Positions 1 to 6,290 of a DNA stretch of 8,874 bases are shown here, one piece after another; position 1 is the stretch's first letter, and each line of letters begins with the position of its first letter. A program made the translations under genes and the position numbers. The notes under the pieces were generated by a model. It was not told the origin of the DNA. It ran no database searches and saw only the letters and a list, made by a program, of their open reading frames with translations. This stretch comes from Clostridia bacterium. Lineage in GTDB: Bacteria; Bacillota; Clostridia; CAKSNL01; HGM11501. The stretch is from assembly GCA_030535815.1 (NCBI GenBank), contig JAUNRD010000054.1, positions 1-8,874 of the forward strand, written 5' to 3'.

Positions 1-1
1 A

Positions 2-1171
2 AGCCGTGAAGAATATGACAAAAAAAGCGCCCGTTCATATGATGACGAGCGCCGCAGAATGGAAAGCTGGCTTGGAGACTATATGAGCTTTGTCCGTACA
101 CCTGAGGGAAAGAATGTATTTATTTCTATTGACAGTCGTGTTTCACAGCATAATCCTTTTTATAAAGCACTTAAAGCAAAGAGCTTTACTGACGGCGATA
201 TAACCCTTCACTTTATTTTATTTGATATTCTTCACTCACCAAAGGTTATTCTTTCTCTTCCGGAGATAATTGATGAAATGGATGCGTATCTGTCTGAATT
301 TGAAAATCCGATGGTGTTTGATGAATCGACGGTGCGTAAAAAACTTAAGGAGTATACAGAGCTTGGCATCATTATTGCGGAAAAGGACGGCAGAAAGATG
401 CTGTACAAAAGGGCGGAGGATACTCCTCTTCCTGATATAAAGGATGTTCTTGACTTTTATTCCGAAGTGGCTCCCTGCGGAGTCATCGGCTCCTTTATTA
501 TTGATAAAGAGGAGGAAAAAAGGGAAAGCTTTACCTTCAAGCATCATTACATAACCTCTGCCGTGGACAGCGATGTGCTTTGTATGCTGTTTAAGGCGAT
601 GAAAGAAAAAAGCGTTATTACGGTTGATAATATAAGCAGAAGGTCTGAAGGAGTAAGAAGAAACAGGATTATTCCGCTTCGGGTTTTTATAAGTGTGCAG
701 AACGGCAGACAACATTTACTTGCGTATCAGCCGGATTTTAATATAATAAGATCCTTCAGGGTTGATTATCTGTCAAATGTAAAAATAGAAGAAAAAACAC
801 CGAGATTCGATGAGCTTCGTGCAAAGCTTGACAGTATGCAGGAGAATATGTGGGGCGTTACGGCAGGAAGAAAATCCGGCACGGAAGACCTTGAGCACGT
901 TGATTTCACTGTGCGGATAGGCGAAAAGGAAGATCATATAATCCGCCGTCTTGAACGTGAAAAAAGAGTCGGACAGGTTGATAAGCTTAGCGATGGGATG
1001 TACCGCTTTTCGGCAGAGGTTTATGATACAAATGAAATGATTCCGTGGATTCGCACCTTTATATGCAGAATTATTGAGCTTAATTTTTCAAACAAAACAC
1101 TCGAAAAACAATTCAAGGATGACATAAAAGCAATGTATGGTATATATGGGCTTGAGGAGGTGGAGGTATGA
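2..1171 (+). CDS. WYL-domain protein, first of a pair (5' end outside the window)
   Basis: Likely transcriptional regulator with a winged-helix DNA-binding part and a C-terminal WYL ligand-binding domain. The reading frame is open from the first base. Codons before the ATG at 59 encode a charged stretch (KKSARSYDDERRR) that runs smoothly into MESWLGDY, a layout I associate with the N-terminus of clostridial WYL proteins, and no ribosome site precedes that ATG. The gene is therefore called 5'-truncated by the window edge. Counting from the ATG at 59, a helix-turn-helix/wing region spans about residues 50-118. The WYL region spans about 170-245, with the basic strand pair ending in RNRIIPLRVFISVQNG and a HLLAYQP segment. 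A WCX-like C-terminal domain spans about 280-355. WYL domains are known to sense nucleic acid or small ligands in regulators such as PafB/PafC and BrxR. Its stop overlaps the next start by 4 nt (ATGA), so the two are translationally coupled. Family call firm, target unknown. Confidence 0.85.
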   Translation, partial: SREEYDKKSARSYDDERRRMESWLGDYMSFVRTPEGKNVFISIDSRVSQHNPFYKALKAKSFTDGDITLHFILFDILHSPKVILSLPEIIDEMDAYLSEFENPMVFDESTVRKKLKEYTELGIIIAEKDGRKMLYKRAEDTPLPDIKDVLDFYSEVAPCGVIGSFIIDKEEEKRESFTFKHHYITSAVDSDVLCMLFKAMKEKSVITVDNISRRSEGVRRNRIIPLRVFISVQNGRQHLLAYQPDFNIIRSFRVDYLSNVKIEEKTPRFDELRAKLDSMQENMWGVTAGRKSGTEDLEHVDFTVRIGEKEDHIIRRLEREKRVGQVDKLSDGMYRFSAEVYDTNEMIPWIRTFICRIIELNFSNKTLEKQFKDDIKAMYGIYGLEEVEV

Positions 1172-2076
1172 TATTTAACGAAATATATTCCGCCTATTAT
1201 AATGCGGTGGCAAAAATTATATCGGCGATAATCTCAGGCGAAACGGATGAAAAAAAGCTTAATGCCATAGTAAGCGAATATGCATTCGGAGAGAGTATGT
1301 TTTCCATAATCCCTTCCCTGAAGGAAGGAAAATGGCAGCTTATGAAGCCCGATTACACAACTCCCGTCAGGCACATTCCCGAAATGCCTTTAACCCTTAT
1401 TCAGAAGCAGTGGCTTAAAGCGATATCTCTTGATCCGAGAATAAAGCTATTCGGAGTTGAGCTTGAAGGATTGTCGGATGTGGAGCCTCTTTTTACGGGC
1501 GACGATTATTTTATATATGATAAATACGGGGACGGAGACCCCTATGAAGACGAAAAGTATATAGAAATTTTCAGGACAATTCTTTCTGCCATAAAGAACA
1601 GACAGAATCTCAAAATTGAAATGGTTAACCGAAAGGGAAACACCGTTTATTCCAGATGCGTTCCGGAGCGGATAGAATATTCTGAAAAGGATGATAAGTT
1701 CCGTCTTGTCACAAGCGGATGCCATTTTATAAAAACCGTAAATATTGCAAGAATCACAAAATGCAGAATATATAGCGGAGAAACCGTTCTTGAGTCATCG
1801 CCGGCTGTGACGGAATATGAGACAATAACCCTTAAGGTGAGCGAAGAAAGAAATACTCTTGAGCGCAGTCTTATGCATTTTGCCCATTTTGAAAAGAGAG
1901 CTGAAAGGCACGACGGATATTATCTGCTTCATATAAGGTTTCAGAAGGATGATGAGCCCGAGATGGTAATACGCGTTTTATCCTTCGGCCCAACAGTTGA
2001 AGTGCTTGGCTCTGAAAACTTCAGACAACTTATAATAAATAAGCTGAAAAGTCAGAAAAGCTGTGAACTTTTGTAA
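1168..2076 (+). CDS. WYL-domain protein, second of a pair
   Basis: A 302-residue partner of the upstream WYL protein. The start ATG at 1168 overlaps the previous stop, and a purine-rich GAGGAGGTGGAGG stretch just upstream serves as ribosome site. The N-terminal 90 residues carry an LTLIQKQWLKAI...DPRIKLFG segment, which I recognise as typical of second members of clostridial WYL pairs, and no obvious classical helix-turn-helix. The WYL core is at about residues 133-205 (KIEMVNRKGN, then PERIEYSEKDDKFRL, then a basic IARITKCRIY strand), followed by a WCX-like domain at about 218-295. Tandem WYL proteins acting as a heterodimer are known from PafBC, the DNA-damage activator of mycobacteria; a similar partnership is inferred here. 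The final codons lie inside a transcription terminator, so the WYL pair forms its own transcription unit, separate from the slipin-rtcB genes downstream. Ligand and regulated promoter are unknown. Confidence 0.85.
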   Translation: MIFNEIYSAYYNAVAKIISAIISGETDEKKLNAIVSEYAFGESMFSIIPSLKEGKWQLMKPDYTTPVRHIPEMPLTLIQKQWLKAISLDPRIKLFGVELEGLSDVEPLFTGDDYFIYDKYGDGDPYEDEKYIEIFRTILSAIKNRQNLKIEMVNRKGNTVYSRCVPERIEYSEKDDKFRLVTSGCHFIKTVNIARITKCRIYSGETVLESSPAVTEYETITLKVSEERNTLERSLMHFAHFEKRAERHDGYYLLHIRFQKDDEPEMVIRVLSFGPTVEVLGSENFRQLIINKLKSQKSCELL

Positions 2077-2092
2077 GTTCGCAGCTTTTTTT
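2058..2092 (+). terminator. Intrinsic terminator of the WYL operon
   Basis: A 13-bp stem (2058-2070 with 2075-2087, one G-U pair) has a 4-nt loop TTGT and runs into seven consecutive T residues (2086-2092). The stop codon of the second WYL gene (2074-2076) lies within the hairpin. It should end transcription of the WYL pair, so the RNA and genes downstream probably need their own promoter. Confidence 0.9.
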
Positions 2093-2094
2093 CC

Positions 2095-2123
2095 GTGATA
2101 AAGGGATATTTTGGATGTACAAT
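2095..2123 (+). promoter_or_regulatory. Candidate sigma-A promoter for the structured RNA / slipin-rtcB unit
   Basis: GTGATA (2095-2100, 4 of 6 matches to TTGACA) and TACAAT (2118-2123, 5 of 6 to TATAAT) are separated by exactly 17 nt, immediately after the WYL terminator. The expected transcript start is near 2130, just before the first hairpin of the structured region. An overlapping TATGAT at 2123-2128 is an alternative -10 without a good -35 partner. Position and spacing make this the best candidate, but the -35 box is weak, which would fit a regulated or activator-dependent promoter. Confidence 0.4.
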
Positions 2124-2170
2124 ATGATTACAAGGTTGCTTCAAGCAAGTGTCTGATTTTTATTTCACTG

Positions 2171-2202
2171 CGGTGCACGAGGCTATGCCAAAGTGTATGC
2201 CG
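2171..2202 (+). ncRNA. Compound hairpin at the 5' side of the structured RNA
   Basis: CGG (2171-2173) pairs with CCG (2200-2202). After a 2-nt bulge, TGCAC (2174-2178) pairs with GTGTA (2193-2197), including one G-U pair. Inside sits a GGC-TAT-GCC mini-hairpin (2181-2189). The TATGCC of the inner loop is repeated at 2196-2201. The pairing was worked out by eye and not energy-scored. Confidence 0.4.
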
Positions 2203-2230
2203 AAGTAATTTTGTGACTGTCTGACTTATA

Positions 2231-2298
2231 CAGACGCGGGGGACTTCCCCTATGGACCTGACAAGTCCATCTATCGCGGGTTCGAATCCCGCCGTATG
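2231..2298 (+). ncRNA. tRNA-like element (tRNA mimic) upstream of slipin-rtcB
   Basis: The fold follows tRNA order and spacing. An acceptor-like strand CAGACG (2231-2236) pairs with CGTATG (2293-2298) with one G-A mismatch. Two nucleotides follow, as at tRNA positions 8-9, then a D-arm-like GGGG/CCCC hairpin (2239-2250) and one linker nucleotide. The anticodon-type arm is ATGGAC/GTCCAT (2252-2257 with 2265-2270) with the 7-nt loop CTGACAA. A 5-nt variable region precedes a textbook T arm: GCGGG/CCCGC (2276-2280 with 2288-2292) around TTCGAAT. The anticodon-type loop has C32, U33 and A37/A38 equivalents around GAC, which would be a valine anticodon. It is not an ordinary tRNA: the D loop is only ACTT and lacks the GG pair, the acceptor helix is short and imperfect, and no CCA follows. 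Bacterial Y RNAs (YrlA) show that tRNA mimicry in RNA-metabolism loci has precedent. The T and anticodon arms are certain as pairings; the acceptor closure is tentative. Confidence 0.65.
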
Positions 2299-2350
2299 CT
2301 CTTAGCATATTGCCAGTGGTTTGGAGTACTGCCGGAAACGGCAACAAAAG

Positions 2351-2372
2351 GTATTGTGATTCGTCACGGTAC
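2351..2372 (+). ncRNA. UUCG-capped 9-bp hairpin within the leader
   Basis: GTATTGTGA (2351-2359) pairs with TCACGGTAC (2364-2372) through nine continuous pairs including two U-G wobbles, capped by TTCG. It is followed by AGACATC and not by a T tract, so it is a structural element and not a terminator. Confidence 0.6.
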
Positions 2373-2387
2373 AGACATCTTTAAGAG

Positions 2388-2552
2388 GCAATTACCCCGC
2401 CTGAGAGAGGGCTGAGTCCTGTCTTAAGCAATGCACTTTCTGCCTTGTCCGAAGGCGGATACCGCAAGTTATCATATATGCCAGAAGAAATCTTTCCGCC
2501 TGTATGAGAGCCTGCTTAAGCTTTCGGCCGCAGGCAGTGCATCGGTAATTGC
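2388..2552 (+). ncRNA. Long-range multibranched RNA domain just before the slipin gene
   Basis: GCAATTACC (2388-2396) is perfectly complementary to GGTAATTGC (2544-2552). ATGCACT (2431-2437) is perfectly complementary to AGTGCAT (2536-2542). Only one nucleotide separates the two 3' strands, so the helices could stack coaxially. Inside are CTGCCTT/AAGGCGG (2440-2446 with 2452-2458, one wobble) and GCCTGC/GCAGGC (2510-2515 with 2530-2535), the latter directly abutting the second long-range helix. The palindrome CTTAAG occurs twice, at 2423-2428 in the junction and at 2515-2520 overlapping the 5' base of that last hairpin and running into its loop, so a tertiary pairing is possible. GGCGGA (2454-2459) can alternatively pair with TCCGCC (2495-2500). 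Two long-range perfect helices in 165 nt argue for a selected fold. Confidence 0.55.
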
Positions 2553-2568
2553 AATCGTATTTTAACCT

Positions 2569-2577
2569 TAAGGAGGT
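2569..2577 (+). promoter_or_regulatory. Ribosome binding site that sets the slipin start
   Basis: TAAGGAGGT lies 10 nt before the ATG at 2588. An in-frame TTG at 2549 would place this site inside the coding region and lie within the 3' strand of a long RNA helix, so the ATG is preferred. Confidence 0.85.
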
Positions 2578-2587
2578 TTTACATATT

Positions 2588-3688
2588 ATGAAAAAAATTA
2601 TAATCAATGAAAATCAGAGAGGATTCTTGTTTAAAAACGGAAAATATGTGAAAATGCTTGGAGCAGGGAAATACTATATTTCAAAAAACAGCGAAATTGA
2701 GCTGTCCTGTCTGGACGAGCCTGTTTATCCGTCTTTCTGCTCGCTGGAAACCGTATTAAAAGACAAGGCTGCTTCAGAAAATATATCCGTTGTTGAAGTA
2801 AAAGACCGGGAGCTGGCACTGCATTTTGTCAATGGAAACTTTACTTCTGTATTAAAAAGCGGAAAACACGCATTCTGGTCTTGCGACAACAGGCATGAAT
2901 ATACAATAGTGGATATTTCAGAGCCTGAAGTGTCAGGCGATATTCCCGAATACATTTTTTCGAAAATTCCTTCTTCTTATTATACCGTGGTAGAGGTTTT
3001 GGAATATCAGAAGGCAAGGCTTTATTTCAATTCTAAATTTGTGAAAATTCTTGATGCGGGTACATATTATTTCTGGAATAACGGAATGAAAATCGATGTG
3101 GGCTTTGTGGATACAAGGCTTACAAGGATGGATGTTACCGGGCAGGAAATACTCACTTTGGACAAAGTGTCGCTGAGAATAAACTTTGTATGTAATTATC
3201 GTGTAACAGATTACGTCAAGGTATTGACCGAAATTGACAATTTCACCGAACAGATTCACGTGGAGGCACAACTGGCATTGCGCGAATATGTGGGAAAGTA
3301 TAAGCTGGATGAAATACTTGAAAATAAAAGCGGGATTTCTGAATTTGTGCTTTCAAGGCTGAAAGCGCGAGAAAAAGAGCTGTATGTTGAAGTTGCTGAT
3401 GCCGGAGTAAAAGATATCATTCTTCCCGGAGAAATCCGCGAAATTATGAATACCGTCCTTGTTGCAGAAAAACGTGCCCAGGCAAATGTTATAACAAGGC
3501 GCGAAGAGGTTGCTTCCACCAGATCTTTACTTAATACCGCAAAACTGATGGATGAAAACAAGACACTCTGGAAATTGAAGGAGCTTGAATATATCGAGCG
3601 CATTTTTGAAAACGTAGGCAATATTAATTTAAATGGCAGCGGAGATATTTTATCACAGCTTGCAGGCGTTTTAAGACAAAATACATAA
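2588..3688 (+). CDS. Slipin-like SPFH/band-7 protein linked to RtcB, without a membrane segment
   Basis: A 366-residue SPFH (stomatin/prohibitin/flotillin) family protein. The SPFH core spans about residues 170-300, with the family pattern TGQEILTLDKVSLRINF...YRV, then LREYVGKYKLDEIL, then VADAGVKDIILPGEI. A charged, probably coiled-coil helix follows (about 285-340: AEKRAQANVITRREEVASTR...). Usual slipins begin with a hydrophobic anchor, and none is visible here. Instead the N-terminal 165 residues hold three copies of the strand motif that normally opens the SPFH domain, near residues 9-31 (GFLFKNGKYVKMLGAGKYY), 73-97 (LALHFVNGNFTSVLKSGKHAFW) and 139-163 (ARLYFNSKFVKILDAGTYYFW). SPFH proteins form ring or cage oligomers, and slipin-type genes next to rtcB were described in comparative studies of bacterial RNA-repair loci. 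The protein may scaffold or localise RtcB or its RNA; this is inference. rtcB starts 11 nt after its stop, indicating one operon. Confidence 0.85.
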   Translation: MKKIIINENQRGFLFKNGKYVKMLGAGKYYISKNSEIELSCLDEPVYPSFCSLETVLKDKAASENISVVEVKDRELALHFVNGNFTSVLKSGKHAFWSCDNRHEYTIVDISEPEVSGDIPEYIFSKIPSSYYTVVEVLEYQKARLYFNSKFVKILDAGTYYFWNNGMKIDVGFVDTRLTRMDVTGQEILTLDKVSLRINFVCNYRVTDYVKVLTEIDNFTEQIHVEAQLALREYVGKYKLDEILENKSGISEFVLSRLKAREKELYVEVADAGVKDIILPGEIREIMNTVLVAEKRAQANVITRREEVASTRSLLNTAKLMDENKTLWKLKELEYIERIFENVGNINLNGSGDILSQLAGVLRQNT

Positions 3689-3699
3689 GGAGAATTATT

Positions 3700-4908
3700 A
3701 TGATTGAGATAGTTGGTAAGTTTAATACTGCCGTTTGTTATACAGATTCTCTTGAGGATACGGCGTATTCCCAGATCGAAACTGTATGCAACGAGGAGGC
3801 GTTCAAGGACTCTGAAATCCGTATTATGCCCGATGTGCACGCAGGAAAAGGCTGCACAATAGGAACCACAATGACCATCAAAGACAAGGTTGTTCCCAAT
3901 ATGGTTGGCGTGGATATTGGCTGCGGTATGTACACGGTTGCTTTGGGCAATGTTGACATTGATTTTGAAAAGTTTGATGAGGCGGCACACCTTATTCCCT
4001 GCGGAAGAGATGTATGGGATGGAAGACAGGAGCGGTTTGATTTAACTATGCTTAAGTGCTACCGTAATCTTAAGGATACCCGCAGACTTGAAAGAAGCCT
4101 CGGAACCCTGGGCGGAGGAAATCACTTTATAGAAATTGATGCAGATGAAGAGGGAAACAAGTATCTTGTTATCCATTCCGGAAGCCGTAATCTCGGAAGA
4201 CAGGTGGCGGAGTTTTATCAGGGAATTGCAATCGACTTAAATATCGGTAAAGAGGAATATTATAGGCAGAGAGAGGAAATAATCAGTACATATAAGGAGC
4301 AGGGGAGAAGAAGCGAAATTCAAGCGACGCTCAAAGCTTTGAAAAAAAGCTTTGAGGCAAAGGAGCCTACAATGCCCCGTGAGCTTTGTTATCTTTACGG
4401 AGCTTTTATGGAGGATTATCTTCACGATGTAAATATCTGTCAGCAATTTGCAAAAAGAAACCGTGAAAAGATGGCTGAAGTGCTGCTTGAGAGAACCGGA
4501 CTTACGGGGTATGAAGCTTTTCAGACAATACATAACTATATTGATGTTGATGAAATGATTCTCCGTAAGGGCTCGGTGTCTGCAAAGCTTGGCGAAAAAT
4601 TACTCATTCCTATCAATATGAGGGACGGCAGTCTGATCTGCATTGGCAAGGGAAATCCCGATTGGAACTATTCTGCGCCGCACGGAGCGGGAAGGCTTAT
4701 GTCCCGTTCTGATGCCTTTGAAAGGCTCACCATGGAGGAATACCGTAAAGAGATGGCGGGTATCTACACTACCTGTGTTAATACTTCAACGCTTGATGAA
4801 TCGCCTATGGCTTACAAGAATATGGATGAGATTGTGGCAAATATAGAGCCTACAGCGGAAATTATCACGCGCATAAAGCCTGTGTATAATTTCAAGGCGG
4901 CAGAGTGA
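3700..4908 (+). CDS. rtcB: RNA ligase RtcB (3'-phosphate / 2',3'-cyclic phosphate to 5'-OH)
   Basis: GTP- and Mn2+-dependent RNA ligase that joins 2',3'-cyclic-phosphate or 3'-phosphate ends to 5'-OH ends, acting on cleaved tRNA or other RNA in the cytoplasm. It has 402 residues, about the length of the 408-residue E. coli enzyme. Signature motifs are intact: MPDVHAGKGCTIG near residue 43; GVDIGCGM with metal ligands Asp72 and Cys75; GGGNHFIEI with Asn141/His142; HSGSRNLG with His159; HNYID with His278; and APHGAGR, whose His328 is the nucleophile that accepts GMP. All catalytic positions I can map are present, so it should be active. The start ATG at 3700 has AAGGAGAA (3687-3694) before it, overlapping the slipin stop. 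No archease, rtcA or RtcR regulator is in the window, so control probably comes from the upstream RNA, the candidate promoter or the WYL pair. Family assignment is very secure; the physiological substrate is unknown. Confidence 0.97.
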   Translation: MIEIVGKFNTAVCYTDSLEDTAYSQIETVCNEEAFKDSEIRIMPDVHAGKGCTIGTTMTIKDKVVPNMVGVDIGCGMYTVALGNVDIDFEKFDEAAHLIPCGRDVWDGRQERFDLTMLKCYRNLKDTRRLERSLGTLGGGNHFIEIDADEEGNKYLVIHSGSRNLGRQVAEFYQGIAIDLNIGKEEYYRQREEIISTYKEQGRRSEIQATLKALKKSFEAKEPTMPRELCYLYGAFMEDYLHDVNICQQFAKRNREKMAEVLLERTGLTGYEAFQTIHNYIDVDEMILRKGSVSAKLGEKLLIPINMRDGSLICIGKGNPDWNYSAPHGAGRLMSRSDAFERLTMEEYRKEMAGIYTTCVNTSTLDESPMAYKNMDEIVANIEPTAEIITRIKPVYNFKAAE

Positions 4909-4946
4909 AATCGGGTTTTAAAAGTTAATCAGGCATGGAAGAAGAC

Positions 4947-4979
4947 AAAAGGAGCACCACAGATTGTGGTGCTCCTTTT
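4947..4979. terminator. Bidirectional terminator between convergent operons
   Basis: A perfect 15-bp inverted repeat (4947-4961 with 4965-4979) surrounds a 3-nt centre. The outer pairs are AAAA/TTTT, so either strand gives a GC-rich hairpin followed by U residues. It lies between rtcB (ending at 4908, +) and the dehydrogenase gene (ending at 5043, -) and should stop transcription from both sides. Confidence 0.92.
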
Positions 4980-5042
4980 AATTTACTTGAGACCATAAGG
5001 TGTCTTTTGTACCGACAAAAATCTCCTGCTTTATTTTAATTA

Positions 5043-6281
5043 TCAGAAATTTTCTAAAAGATATTTTTCCGCTTCTGTAGACCAGAGGCCGTTGTTTGCC
5101 TTAACAAGCTCGTCCAATACCTTGAATCTTTCGTCGGTTTTGCCCTTTTCTTCAAAATCGGAAAGAGCGGTTAAAGGAAGCTCAATATGGGTATATATAA
5201 GCTTCTTTCCTCCGGGGATTTTCGGGAGGTTGACAGTGGTTTCAATTGCCGCATCAATACCGCCGATGTGTGTTATCATAACCGAAGGATCAAGTCTCTT
5301 TTCTCCTATAAGCTTTAATATATCCCTCATATCTTCGGGAGTGCTTCCGCTTGTACCGGAAACGTGGTGCTGGGCATAGTGAACATTATAAAAATTGAAG
5401 TTGGCGCTGAATTTCTTGTCAAGCGGGCCCGCAAAGAAGTTTAAGGAACCGTCAAAGCCTAAAATTGCATCGCCGAGTTCAACTACGGAAGAAACGGGAG
5501 CATATACAAATACATCGTCAAAACCGGTGCCGCCTGAGATTGCCATAAGCTCATCCTTGTCGGAGGTGGCTGCGAAAATCAGCTCAATTCCGTCTTCTTT
5601 TGCCTTTTCAACGGAAAAGATCGATGCTGCACGGTCAAGTCTTGCCTGATCGATATCGGTTACAACAACCATGGAAGGCTTCACATTTCCGTGAAGAGCG
5701 ATGTCGATTGCTACAAGTCCCATAGGACCGCAGCCTGCGAGAATTGCCACCTTGCCGCCTTCTTTTATTCCGGCATAGGGGAGCAGGTCTTCGTTGAGAT
5801 GTAAACTTGCTTTGTATCCTCTTATAACACAGGAGGCAGGCTCAATCAGAGAACCGTTAAAATAGGAATCGCTTTCAAGCTTCATTAAGAAGTTGTTGTC
5901 TAAAATATGTTCATAAACGATGGAGTAGGTTGAAACACCGCCGATTTCACGGAAGGTATAGCCCACTGTTTCGGGGCCGCCGAGATATGCAAGAACGGGA
6001 GGCATAACAACTTTATCGCCAACCTTAAAGGAATCCTTCCACTTATCTCCGACCTCGACAACCTCGGCGCAGAATTCGTGACCGATTATAACGGGATTTT
6101 CTTCCACGTCATCGGGAACTCTTAAGTGGTTTTTTCCCTGCAAAATGGTTTTATGAGTTGACATACATACACTGTCAGAAATTATTTTTATTAAAATTTC
6201 TCCCGAAGTTATGGGACGAAGCTCGAATTCTTCAAGCCTTACGTCGTTTGCCCCGTAAAGGCGAGCTGCTCTTGTCTTCAT
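5043..6281 (-). CDS. Zinc-dependent MDR-family sugar(-phosphate) dehydrogenase, SorE/YggP-like
   Basis: A 412-residue medium-chain dehydrogenase/reductase that probably oxidises or reduces a hydroxyl of a sugar alcohol phosphate or ketose phosphate with NAD(P). The N-terminal GroES-like lobe has the catalytic-zinc residues Cys39 (DSVCMSTHK), the GHE motif at 67-69 and Glu147 (EPASC). The Rossmann motif AGCGPMG is at 182-188, and Asp209 at the end of the second strand favours NAD(H). Only four cysteines occur, with no CxxCxxC structural-zinc loop. Overall layout resembles SorE (L-sorbose-1-phosphate reductase) and E. coli YggP, and the SorC-type regulator and class II aldolase nearby support that reading, but the real substrate is unproven. 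It lies 9 nt after the aldolase stop, and its ribosome site (AAGGTGAT on the minus strand) overlaps that stop codon, so the two are one operon transcribed from near 7185. Confidence 0.8.
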   Translation of the reverse strand: MKTRAARLYGANDVRLEEFELRPITSGEILIKIISDSVCMSTHKTILQGKNHLRVPDDVEENPVIIGHEFCAEVVEVGDKWKDSFKVGDKVVMPPVLAYLGGPETVGYTFREIGGVSTYSIVYEHILDNNFLMKLESDSYFNGSLIEPASCVIRGYKASLHLNEDLLPYAGIKEGGKVAILAGCGPMGLVAIDIALHGNVKPSMVVVTDIDQARLDRAASIFSVEKAKEDGIELIFAATSDKDELMAISGGTGFDDVFVYAPVSSVVELGDAILGFDGSLNFFAGPLDKKFSANFNFYNVHYAQHHVSGTSGSTPEDMRDILKLIGEKRLDPSVMITHIGGIDAAIETTVNLPKIPGGKKLIYTHIELPLTALSDFEEKGKTDERFKVLDELVKANNGLWSTEAEKYLLENF

Positions 6282-6290
6282 AATATCACC

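Larger units (their letters stand above)
2130..2552 (+). ncRNA. Large structured leader or ncRNA upstream of slipin-rtcB
   Basis: The 500-nt gap between the WYL pair and the slipin gene holds no convincing protein gene but is dense in strong secondary structure. In order: a small hairpin TTGCT/AGCAA (2136-2148); a compound hairpin at 2171-2202; a 5-bp, 7-nt-loop hairpin (2219-2235); a tRNA-like element (2231-2298); a hairpin 2294-2310; a TGCCG/CGGCA stem capped by GAAA (2330-2343); a 9-bp UUCG-capped hairpin (2351-2372); and a multibranched domain closed by a perfect 9-bp helix (2388-2396 with 2544-2552). No U-rich terminator follows the last helix, and the slipin ribosome site at 2569-2577 lies outside all strong helices. 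The RNA may therefore be a long 5' leader of the slipin-rtcB mRNA, possibly processed to a free RNA. No known riboswitch or Rfam family was recognised. The ends are approximate. Confidence 0.6.

Noticed and set aside
59..61. ATG at 59 as the start of the first WYL gene
   Set aside because: The frame is open to the window edge, upstream codons read as typical protein sequence, and no ribosome site precedes this ATG.
2231..2303. A functional tRNA-Val(GAC) gene
   Set aside because: The T arm and anticodon-type arm fit, but the D loop has no GG, the acceptor helix is short with a mismatch, and no CCA or usable 3' end follows.
2171..2372. A YrlA-type Y RNA
   Set aside because: tRNA mimicry is shared, but I cannot identify the terminal Ro-binding stem and no Ro60/Rsr gene is in the window. 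A covariance search would decide.
2351..2372. Terminator at the UUCG hairpin
   Set aside because: No T tract follows; the next bases are AGACATC.
2399..2430. TPP riboswitch, because of CTGAGAGAGGG
   Set aside because: The second conserved block (CTGGATAATGCCAGCG type) is absent, and the downstream genes are not thiamine-related.
2549..2587. TTG at 2549 as the slipin start
   Set aside because: It has no ribosome site, lies in the 3' strand of an RNA helix, and the strong TAAGGAGGT at 2569 points to the ATG at 2588.
2392..2607. Minus-strand ORF of 71 codons across the structured RNA
   Set aside because: It has no ribosome site or recognisable domain, and its composition (Cys/Arg-rich) is what the antisense of a structured RNA would give.
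3256..3990. Minus-strand ORF of 244 codons opposite the slipin and rtcB genes
   Set aside because: It runs across the junction of two well-supported plus-strand genes and has Ser/Ile-rich antisense composition and no domain.
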